From contig JAJYPA010000567.1 in assembly GCA_021795795.1 (NCBI GenBank), positions 1-5,147 of the forward strand: a DNA stretch of 5,147 nucleotides, written 5' to 3'. The notes under the pieces are model-generated. The model was given only the letters and a program-made list of their open reading frames with translations, was not told the DNA's origin and did not search any database. The position numbers were made by a program, and so were the translations under genes. Of the stretch, positions 1-4,778 are shown piece by piece (within the stretch, counting starts at the first letter, position 1; each line of letters starts with the position of its first letter). This DNA is from Pseudomonadota bacterium. GTDB lineage: Bacteria; Pseudomonadota; Gammaproteobacteria; Halothiobacillales; Halothiobacillaceae.

Positions 1-79
1 CAATGGATACCATATGGATACCAGTCACCGAAAATGCGAGAATCGCCCACATGAAAATGTTATAACGCCATGTTTTATA

Positions 80-127
80 TGGTACGCCTGGAGGGACTCG
101 AACCCCCGACCTACGGCTTAGAAGGCC
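80..127 (-). other. 3' fragment of tRNA-Arg(UCU); candidate attachment site
   Basis: On the minus strand this reads as the 3' half of a tRNA: last bases of the 5' anticodon stem, loop CTTCTAA (anticodon TCT, Arg), stem GCCGT, variable region, T arm GGGGG-TTCGAGT-CCCTC, acceptor strand CAGGCGT, discriminator A and an encoded CCA. The D arm, the 5' acceptor strand and the first two anticodon-stem bases are missing: beyond 127 the sequence turns into an A/T-rich run that cannot complete the cloverleaf. Such a fragment is what tyrosine recombinases leave when an element integrates into the 3' part of a tRNA gene. The intact tRNA should sit at the far end of the element. Because the tRNA points left, the element should lie to the right. 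Not a functional tRNA. Confidence 0.85.
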
Positions 128-840
128 AAAAACTGTGAATATGCAGCTTTATTTGAAATATAAGCATTTTTACTATTTTATACTTATCAAAACGTTATCG
201 AATTCAGCGTCCCGCATTATCCCTCGATATACCTGTCTATCCCGTTACTAAGTGCAGCGTAATTGCAGCGCCAGTGCAGGGTGGTAGAGGGCCGGTCCGA
301 AAGACATCACCAGGTCGGCGGCGGGCGCGGTTGCCAACCTCCGTCAACGAGGTGGCTTCACCTTCCATGTTGGTAGCACAGAGAGATCAATGCCCCACTG
401 TACATCTCCGACGCTGCCCGCCTCGCTTGCGTTCACGATACGCCGCCGAGGCCGCCGTGCTTGCCGCCTTCGCGTCAGGATGCTTCCTTGGCCTGCAGTC
501 GGACCCCCTTGCCTTGCTTGGTTTCTATAGCCTCGCCCTCTTGCCGTTGACAGTTTGATGTATATGACGGTGATAAAAACGATAGCTCATCCCGGATCCT
601 GCTGGCTGCAAGAGGCAAGGTGCGCATGGATCAACAAGATCGGCGGCACAGGCCTTCAGCGTCCGCCCACCCCATCACATAGTCGGCGGACGCTCCCGTC
701 GACGGCTGCGCAGGCACAAAAACTTTTCAATATGGCCTACCTGACCCTGGGTAAACAGGATCTCAGGCTACCCACTTAAAACATCGAGGAAGCGGTATGG
801 CTTTTAGCATATCTCTATAAACAACATAATAAACAATATG
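128..840. other. Gene-free left end of the element
   Basis: No convincing gene is seen in this stretch. Two short open frames (274-558 and 555-779) show no domain, have poor start contexts, and switch between Arg/Pro-rich and hydrophobic composition as chance frames do. The end of the first (codons for YAAEAAVLAAF and on) is hydrophobic and could be a gene remnant, but I cannot identify it. Composition is uneven: A/T-rich at about 128-200 and 780-840, G/C-rich at 280-530. No integrase gene lies here, although tRNA-integrated elements often carry it next to the attachment site. Confidence 0.5.
252..281 (+). repeat. Three direct TGCAG repeats at 11-bp spacing
   Basis: GTGCAGCG (252-259), TTGCAGCG (263-270) and GTGCAGGG (274-281) are direct repeats with start-to-start distances of 11 and 11 bp, about one helical turn. 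They lie 125 bp inside the tRNA fragment. A position inside the attachment site suits arm-type integrase or excisionase sites, but this is inference. The GTGCAGC core is also part of the iteron-like repeat at 3491-3599. Confidence 0.4.
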
Positions 841-868
841 TTGACAGAACTCTTAATCGGTTCATTAT
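841..868 (+). promoter_or_regulatory. Candidate sigma70-type promoter of the replication operon
   Basis: A perfect -35 box TTGACA (841-846) is followed after 16 bp by CATTAT (863-868), which matches four of six -10 consensus bases. The upstream 20 bp are very A/T-rich, like an UP element. Transcription would start near 875, before the first gene of the operon. No other good promoter is visible between here and the helicase gene. Confidence 0.5.
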
Positions 869-897
869 AGGGGCAGTTGGGCCACCAAAGGGATTAC

Positions 898-916
898 AGG
901 GATATACCATATCCCT
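898..916. promoter_or_regulatory. Perfect dyad, candidate operator
   Basis: AGGGATAT (898-905), spacer ACC, ATATCCCT (909-916): a perfect 8-bp inverted repeat just downstream of the promoter-like site and 38 bp before the first ORF. Position and symmetry suit an operator for a dimeric repressor, perhaps the helix-turn-helix product of the next ORF (autoregulation; inference). It is too A/T-rich and lacks a T run for an intrinsic terminator. Confidence 0.5.
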
Positions 917-954
917 ACCAATAGAGGGGTCACTCACCACTTCACTGCTGAAGG

Positions 955-1713
955 ATGACCGAAAAAATGGGTTTAGGACATGGCTGGAGTTCCAGATTTG
1001 GTTTTGCAAGATGGGTGATGGTGAATGCCATCATGCCCACAGCCATCGGGTCGATATTGTTTGATGTATTCGTTCGTGGGGACCCCGTAGGTCTGTATGT
1101 GATCCTGGGGTTTGTGTTCGCTTGGATGATAATAGTGGCAATCGACACACTAGCACGCAGTGGAGTTCTCAACCAGAGCGGGGTAGACGATGGTTGGGGG
1201 CGAGCTAATCACAGGTACGCGCCATGGTGGCTGGTCCGGAAAATGTACAGTGCACACCAACGAACATTCCCATTGGCCGTTCGTCAAAGAGGAACTATTG
1301 GCCGGGATATCACAGCAGTTCGCCGCGCAGGGCAGGGGCGGCAGGGCGGACGCAAGCGGCAAGGGGGAAGCCCTGCCAAAAAAGCGGCAGCAGATGATGG
1401 CGGAGAACCCGGCGAACCGCCACTACCTACTCAGCTTTTCCTATCCTTTTTGGACCTCGCCATGCGGTGGTCCTGCGCTACAAAAACCCTCAGAAACCAA
1501 GTAACTACTGGCAAGCTGCCCAGACCTATCCAGTTGCCAATTGGCCCTAGATTCCCAATTGCGTGCGTTGAGGCCATCGAGCGTGGCGAGTGGCAGAGCT
1601 GCACGACCGAAGCAAAATCCGACCAGGCATCTCCCGCGATAAAGAAACGCGGACGCCCTCGCATTGCACAGACCAAGAAACTGATCACCTCCACTCATCG
1701 GGGTGATCAATGA
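955..1713 (+). CDS. AlpA-like helix-turn-helix protein with membrane-like N-terminus; frame uncertain
   Basis: The uninterrupted frame is 252 residues and has two unlike halves. Residues 21-41 and 45-67 are hydrophobic and look like two membrane segments. Residues about 161-213 (LSFLDLAMRW, then TLRN, GKLPRPI and RFP) match the layout of AlpA/excisionase-type winged helix-turn-helix proteins, which regulate integrated elements. KKRGRPRIA near 230-238 resembles an AT-hook. The middle (about 75-158) is low-complexity and not convincing; over 1190-1430 the frame one base on has more coding-like codon use. This ORF may therefore be a small membrane protein fused by chance or by mutation to a regulator gene. 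GAAGGA at 950-955 suits the second Met at 967 better than the ATG at 955. The stop overlaps the helicase start (ATGA), so the C-terminal part at least is probably translated and coupled. Likely role: regulator of replication or excision. Confidence 0.6.
   Translation: MTEKMGLGHGWSSRFGFARWVMVNAIMPTAIGSILFDVFVRGDPVGLYVILGFVFAWMIIVAIDTLARSGVLNQSGVDDGWGRANHRYAPWWLVRKMYSAHQRTFPLAVRQRGTIGRDITAVRRAGQGRQGGRKRQGGSPAKKAAADDGGEPGEPPLPTQLFLSFLDLAMRWSCATKTLRNQVTTGKLPRPIQLPIGPRFPIACVEAIERGEWQSCTTEAKSDQASPAIKKRGRPRIAQTKKLITSTHRGDQ
1682..1709 (+). promoter_or_regulatory. Inverted repeat over the helicase ribosome binding site
   Basis: TGATCACC (1682-1689) and GGTGATCA (1702-1709) form a perfect 8-bp inverted repeat that ends one base before the helicase ATG at 1710. 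In RNA the stem extends by a U-G and a C-G pair, leaving an 8-nt loop. The only Shine-Dalgarno-like run before the helicase (GGGGTG, 1700-1705) lies in the 3' arm. The helicase site would be closed unless ribosomes finish the upstream ORF, whose last codons cross the hairpin. This suggests translational coupling, or alternatively a DNA operator. Confidence 0.5.
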
Positions 1714-2753
1714 GCACCATACAGATCGTCTGCGCGGCCCATCTGTTGGCATCTCCTCCGCCGCCTATTGAGTGGGCAATTGATGGACTTTTGCCTATTG
1801 GCACGGTGGGCGATGTTTTCGGACCGCCCGGTGAAGGCAAAAGCTCGCTAACTCTGGATATGGCAATTGCCGTTGCGAGCGGCGGCGGAACTTGGTTTGG
1901 GAGGCGTTGCATCGCCGGGCCTGTGGTGCTACTGGGTGGTGAGCGGTCGGGCATATCTGCCTTTTCGAGGGATTTACATCGGGCAAGACAAGGTCGGAGT
2001 GTCGACCCTGGCATGTTAATCCTACCTCAAAACGAGCATGGCGACTGCCCGCCCCTCTGGGCATGGGATAAGCAGAATGACCAATGGGCAACAACCCCAT
2101 GGGGCAAACAGGTCACAGAATGGTTAACCGCCATCAACCCTGTACTGATCATCATAGACACTCTGGCAAGCGCGGCGTCCGGATCGGACATCATCAATCA
2201 ACCGCAGCAATACGCTTTAGGAATACTAATTCGCCAATGGGCAAAAATGCTGGGCGATCCAACCATTCTTACAATTTCGCATACGAACCAATCATCGTCG
2301 GCACAGGAAGTGGAGCGGCGGCTGCATTACCTGTCCAGGGCAGGCGGAAATGGCCTGCCTGGAGCTGTGCGCTGGATCGCGGGAGTCACCAGGCTAAGAA
2401 GCGGAGAAATGGACCTGGTGTCTGGTGGTCACGACTACGATCCACGCGATCCAGTCAAGCGATTCATCGCATTCGGCGTCAGCAAGCACAACGAAGCGCC
2501 GTTGCCTTTATGGACGCCGGAGCGCCCCGCGATCTTTCAGATGACTCCGGACGGAGCTCTGGCGTTGGTCCCCACCACCCCCGAAGCATTCATGGAGCAC
2601 TACCCCGAGATTGCCGCAGGCCACGACAAGCGACCACAAAAAACCAAAAAGAAACGAGCGGATGTGAATTCGGTGGTCACTGTGACATCTCGGCGGGACA
2701 ACGAGTACTGGCAGGCAAAGAACGGGGAAGACCACCATGTCCAAGATTGGTAG
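1710..2753 (+). CDS. repA: RepA-type replicative DNA helicase (RecA-fold ATPase, AAA_25-like)
   Basis: 347 residues with a clear RecA-fold NTPase core of the RSF1010 (IncQ) RepA type, the homohexameric helicase that unwinds the plasmid origin. Visible motifs: Walker A GPPGEGKSS at 38-46 (Lys44), a catalytic-glutamate segment LLGGERS at 74-80 (Glu78), Walker B VLIIIDTLA at 145-153 (Asp150), motif 3-like ILTISHTNQ at 186-194 (His191), and a conserved GLPGAVRWIAG stretch at 216-226 with a likely arginine finger (Arg221). SKHN near 260 fits the end of the core. The family is often about 280 residues; the extra length is a Lys/Arg-rich C-terminal tail. It starts by ATGA overlap with the upstream regulator and overlaps the initiator gene by 17 nt, so the three genes are likely one coupled operon. 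A RadA/KaiC-like ATPase of other function is less likely given the initiator and origin next to it. Confidence 0.88.
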   Translation: MSTIQIVCAAHLLASPPPPIEWAIDGLLPIGTVGDVFGPPGEGKSSLTLDMAIAVASGGGTWFGRRCIAGPVVLLGGERSGISAFSRDLHRARQGRSVDPGMLILPQNEHGDCPPLWAWDKQNDQWATTPWGKQVTEWLTAINPVLIIIDTLASAASGSDIINQPQQYALGILIRQWAKMLGDPTILTISHTNQSSSAQEVERRLHYLSRAGGNGLPGAVRWIAGVTRLRSGEMDLVSGGHDYDPRDPVKRFIAFGVSKHNEAPLPLWTPERPAIFQMTPDGALALVPTTPEAFMEHYPEIAAGHDKRPQKTKKKRADVNSVVTVTSRRDNEYWQAKNGEDHHVQDW

Positions 2754-3867
2754 TCAACGGCTACCCACAACCACCGTCAGCCCGGCACGGTTGAGGCTCT
2801 GCCAGCCGACTCAGAGGCCCACCTACCGCCGGGATGAAGAATGGATTGTTACCTCCTGGGGGCGTTGCAAAGTGACGGGCCGGTTCGGACAGAGGCATCA
2901 GGATTTGCTGGATGCCTTTCTCTGGAATTCAGAAAAAACCCGCCAGGTAGAGGATGGCGGTCTGGAACTATTGGTGGACCCGGCCCGCGTGAGAAAAACG
3001 ATGTCCGCAGATGGTAGGCACAGTTTGTCCGGTATTCAAAAGTTGATCAAGGAACTCAGGGAAGTAACATTGGAGATTGACACACCTAAGCTGTCCATCA
3101 CGGGCGGTTTAGTCGATCACGTGGTCAAAAGCCCGATAACACGGGCTGATCCGCTTCATGACTGTGAGCGCCATCTGTGGCGAGTAAGAATCGGTTTGGC
3201 GCTAGCGGAATTGCTCCGGTATGACCTGCCTTTGCATTATGACCCCACGCCAATAGCACAACTTCAGAACGGCGTTTCTCAGGCAGTCGCGCGGCATGTG
3301 TTGACACACACACATCAGCCGAACGGCGGGTGGGGCATGGATAACCTGATTCAGTCCGTCTGCGGCGAGTTGGGATCGACCATGATTAGACACCGTCGTC
3401 GAGAACTACGGATCGACAGCCGAACGCTGTCTGAGATTGGAATAATTATAGATGGTGAACGAGTTTTCAGGGTAGGTCAGGTTGATCAGGCGTGCAGCAT
3501 CCGCCCGATAAAACGCGAAAAATCATCAAAGCGTGCAGCACCCGCCCGATGCCGTGCAGCACCCGCCCGGCAAAACGTCGAAACGTGCAGCACCCGCCCA
3601 ATTCTTCAGTATTCTTCAGAATACTTCAGGGCCTATGTGTCGGCGGCCCCTGAAGGGGCCGCCGCCTCATCAGCCATAACTCCCCCCGGCGCTAACGCGC
3701 CGACCCCCCAGGGGGTGAATTCACCGGCGGGGGAAGAAGTCTTAACAGCCACCAAGGATCATTCCCCCGCCGGACGCAAACACCCCAGGAGGGGGTCGCC
3801 GCAGAAACGGCGGGGGGAAAGGGACATGAGCCAGTTGAGTTTGTTTGATGAATCAGCGTCGATGTAG
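2737..3867 (+). CDS. repC: RepC-like replication initiator with long tail and C-terminal beta-clamp motif
   Basis: 376 residues. Residues about 28-250 form the core: a basic N-terminal segment, GRFGQRHQDLLDAFL at about 49-63, a first winged-helix-like region ending in LIKELREVTLEID, and a second one with PIAQLQNGVSQAVARHVLTH, GGWGMDNLI and MIRHRRRELRID. This two-winged-helix layout matches RSF1010 RepC-type initiators, which bind iterons and load the RepA helicase encoded just upstream. The identification rests on layout and neighbours, not on strong identity. The start has a good ribosome site (GGGGAAG at 2725-2731). Residues from about 252 on are an Ala/Pro/Arg-rich tail with no fold, encoded by the iterons and palindromes of the presumed origin. 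The tail ends MSQLSLFDESASM; QLSLF (366-370) is the canonical beta-clamp-binding peptide. An internal ATG at 3826 after a G/A-rich run could also start this 13-residue end alone, but that is less likely. Confidence 0.82.
   Translation: MSKIGSQRLPTTTVSPARLRLCQPTQRPTYRRDEEWIVTSWGRCKVTGRFGQRHQDLLDAFLWNSEKTRQVEDGGLELLVDPARVRKTMSADGRHSLSGIQKLIKELREVTLEIDTPKLSITGGLVDHVVKSPITRADPLHDCERHLWRVRIGLALAELLRYDLPLHYDPTPIAQLQNGVSQAVARHVLTHTHQPNGGWGMDNLIQSVCGELGSTMIRHRRRELRIDSRTLSEIGIIIDGERVFRVGQVDQACSIRPIKREKSSKRAAPARCRAAPARQNVETCSTRPILQYSSEYFRAYVSAAPEGAAASSAITPPGANAPTPQGVNSPAGEEVLTATKDHSPAGRKHPRRGSPQKRRGERDMSQLSLFDESASM
3491..3599 (+). repeat. Four iteron-like direct repeats inside the initiator gene
   Basis: CGTGCAGCAYCCGCCC occurs at 3491-3506 (T variant), 3532-3547, 3553-3568 and 3584-3599, all in the same orientation; the last three are identical. 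Start-to-start distances are 41, 21 and 31 bp, close to 4, 2 and 3 helical turns, so all copies face the same side of the DNA. The copies are read in two different protein frames (ACSIRP, RAAPAR, RAAPAR, TCSTRP), so selection acts on DNA. Copies 1 and 3 share a further downstream AAAACG. These are the likely binding sites of the initiator. Confidence 0.82.
3601..3630 (+). repeat. Three tandem A/T-rich 10-mers beside the iterons
   Basis: ATTCTTCAGT, ATTCTTCAGA and ATACTTCAGG follow each other without gaps, directly after the last iteron. Within them AGTATTCT (3608-3615) and AGAATACT (3618-3625) form a perfect dyad. As 10 is not a multiple of 3, the repeat is not a protein repeat. Tandem A/T-rich repeats next to iterons are typical of DNA unwinding elements in iteron origins; that role is inferred. 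Confidence 0.7.
3641..3812. repeat. Cluster of GC-rich palindromes and hairpins
   Basis: At least seven inverted repeats sit in 172 bp. CGGCGGCCCC/GGGGCCGCCG (3641-3650 with 3655-3664, loop TGAA). CGGCGC/GCGCCG (3687-3692 with 3697-3702, loop TAAC). ACCCCC/GGGGGT (3703-3708 with 3711-3716). Palindrome GGTGAATTCACC (3714-3725). CCGGCGGGGGAA/TTCCCCCGCCGG (3724-3735 with 3762-3773). ACCCC/GGGGT (3782-3786 with 3792-3796). CGCCG/CGGCG (3797-3801 with 3808-3812). They are inside the open frame of the initiator. Hairpins exposed as single strands serve as priming sites (ssiA/ssiB) in IncQ origins; a similar role here is inference. Confidence 0.75.
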
Positions 3868-3883
3868 CCCAGAAATAACGATG

Positions 3884-3975
3884 GACCGGGCGAAGGCCGG
3901 TCGAGAGGACCCGCCGCGCGAAAGCGCGGACCGGGTCCTCGGTAGTCAAAATCACGTGCGACCTTCAGGTCGTAC
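3884..3975. repeat. Three consecutive hairpins after the initiator gene
   Basis: Hairpin 1: GACCGG (3884-3889) with CCGGTC (3897-3902). Hairpin 2: outer stem GAGGACCC (3905-3912) with GGGTCCTC (3933-3940), inner stem CCGCGC (3914-3919) with GCGCGG (3924-3929), closed by a GAAA tetraloop. Hairpin 3: GTGCGACC (3956-3963) with GGTCGTAC (3968-3975), one G-T pair, loop TTCA. None is followed by a T run, so these are not clear intrinsic terminators. Hairpin 2 is long enough to be a single-strand priming or processing site, or it may end the transcript in a Rho-dependent way. Confidence 0.6.
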
Positions 3976-4273
3976 TCCCCAGGAATCGAAAACTGCAATT
4001 GTTCAGTTTCTGGAAGAAAGCGGCGTTATCGTTGTGATGATCGTTGTGCATGATCTGGCATTAACGGGAAGGTTAAACGGCTTTCTTTTTGGGTATGGTG
4101 GACTGGGTTTTAAGGGTTCTGGTTTGGATGATACTTTGAATTTGTGGCGTATCACTCACTCTTTTTGTTGGCGTCGAGTGACTTATCTGCTGGGATGGTC
4201 ATTGGAAATTGCGGGTTGGAAGCGAGCCATGTTTCCCCCCCGCTCCCTTCGGTCGCAGTGGTTCAACGTCTCG

Positions 4274-4290
4274 CAAGGGGATACCCCTTG
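4274..4290. other. Perfect inverted repeat, candidate part of oriT
   Basis: CAAGGGG (4274-4280), spacer ATA, CCCCTTG (4284-4290), followed by ACCCC. It lies 86 bp before mobC. An inverted repeat close to the nick site is common in MOBP-type oriTs and would be bound by relaxase or MobC. I see no canonical IncP/IncI ATCCTG nick hexamer in this gap on either strand, so the nick position is unknown and the assignment is positional. Confidence 0.42.
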
Positions 4291-4365
4291 ACCCCAGCCA
4301 CCGCCGGCCACTGTTCCCGACGGTCACGGTTGGTGGTAGGTGACCAAAAGCGCGGCGGCATGGTC

Positions 4366-4372
4366 AGGAGGT
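4366..4372 (+). promoter_or_regulatory. Strong ribosome binding site of mobC
   Basis: AGGAGGT is a full Shine-Dalgarno match, 4 nt before the ATG at 4377. It decides for this start over the ATGs at 4360 and 4381, which are in other frames. Confidence 0.75.
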
Positions 4373-4376
4373 CGGC

Positions 4377-4778
4377 ATGGATGAGCAGTCGGAGGTGAAG
4401 TGCAGAAAAGGCGGTCGGCAGGCCTTGCCGGACGATCTGCGCCGGAGCATCCGCAGGGAGGTCTGGTTGTCTCCGTTGGAGCTGGCCGACCTCAAGGCAC
4501 GGGCGTCGGCATTGGGTATCACGCCCGGTGAATACATGCGCCGCGCCATCACGGAGTCACCGATGCCTAAACCGCCAGTTCCTCAGGTCAACTTGGCGGC
4601 GTGGCGCGAATTGGCCCGGCTCGCCGCCAATACTAATCAATACCAGTACGCCGTGAATAACGGGTTAGCCCATGCCTGGCAGCCGGACTTGATCCCAGAT
4701 CTACTCTATGCGATCCGCGAAGTCCGGATGGCACTACTTGGCGTCGCCTCTGACTCTGATGGGGAGGGTGCCAGATGA
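4377..4778 (+). CDS. mobC: MobC-like mobilisation accessory protein (ribbon-helix-helix)
   Basis: 133 residues. Residues about 27-59 fit a ribbon-helix-helix DNA-binding fold: strand REVWLSP, helix LELADLKARASALG, turn, helix TPGEYMRRAI. A second conserved piece, VNLAAWRELARLAANTNQY at 71-89, matches the region of MobC/MbeC/NikA-type proteins with a Leu-rich helix and an NxNQ-like motif (here NTNQ). Proteins of this family bind oriT as dimers and help the relaxase melt and nick it. The start follows a perfect ribosome site, and the stop overlaps the relaxase start (ATGA), as usual for mobC-relaxase pairs. The length is normal for the family. Confidence 0.85.
   Translation: MDEQSEVKCRKGGRQALPDDLRRSIRREVWLSPLELADLKARASALGITPGEYMRRAITESPMPKPPVPQVNLAAWRELARLAANTNQYQYAVNNGLAHAWQPDLIPDLLYAIREVRMALLGVASDSDGEGAR

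Larger units (their letters stand above)
3491..3812. other. Candidate replication origin (oriV) inside the initiator gene
   Basis: The order of iterons, A/T-rich tandem repeats and GC-rich hairpins is that of iteron-type plasmid origins, including IncQ oriV (iterons, A/T-rich region, inverted repeats for priming). Here it lies entirely in the 3' third of the initiator gene. A known parallel is phage lambda, whose origin with four iterons lies in gene O. That this DNA binds the initiator and starts replication is inferred from structure and from the helicase and initiator genes beside it. Confidence 0.68.
3868..4376. other. Intergenic region between replication and mobilisation genes
   Basis: 509 bp without a gene I can support. 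The left part (3884-3975) is packed with hairpins, the middle (about 4010-4200) is lower in G/C and shows nothing recognisable apart from a weak dyad AAACTG/CAGTTT (3990-3995 with 4004-4009), and the right part (about 4230-4340) has a C run and the inverted repeat at 4274-4290. A 148-codon open frame at 3845-4291 crosses the hairpins and has no recognisable domain. The position directly before mobC and the relaxase gene is where oriT is expected. Confidence 0.55.

Noticed and set aside
3..22. Direct repeat ATGGATACC at the left edge, loosely similar to the dyad at 898-916
   Set aside because: Only two short copies, the shared part with the dyad is seven bases, and this stretch is probably host DNA.
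274..558. 94-codon open frame with GTG start near the attachment site
   Set aside because: Composition changes from Arg/Pro-rich to hydrophobic, no ribosome site, no recognisable domain; a chance frame or remnant.
547..576. TTGACA as a second promoter
   Set aside because: No acceptable -10 box at 16-18 bp spacing and no gene downstream that I can support.
555..779. 74-codon open frame following the previous one
   Set aside because: No domain, no ribosome site, composition of a chance frame in mixed sequence.
2084..2794. 236-codon open frame overlapping the helicase gene
   Set aside because: Shadow frame of a gene with clear Walker motifs; its own translation is low in hydrophobic order and has no domain.
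3491..3599. CRISPR-like array
   Set aside because: Repeats are 16 bp with spacers of 5-25 bp inside a coding region, which fits iterons and not CRISPR.
3641..3664. GC-rich 10-bp hairpin as an intrinsic terminator
   Set aside because: It is inside the initiator frame and followed by CCTCATCAG rather than a T run.
3845..4291. 148-codon open frame between repC and mobC
   Set aside because: Starts inside repC in another frame, crosses three strong hairpins and the candidate oriT, uses a TTG start and shows no domain.
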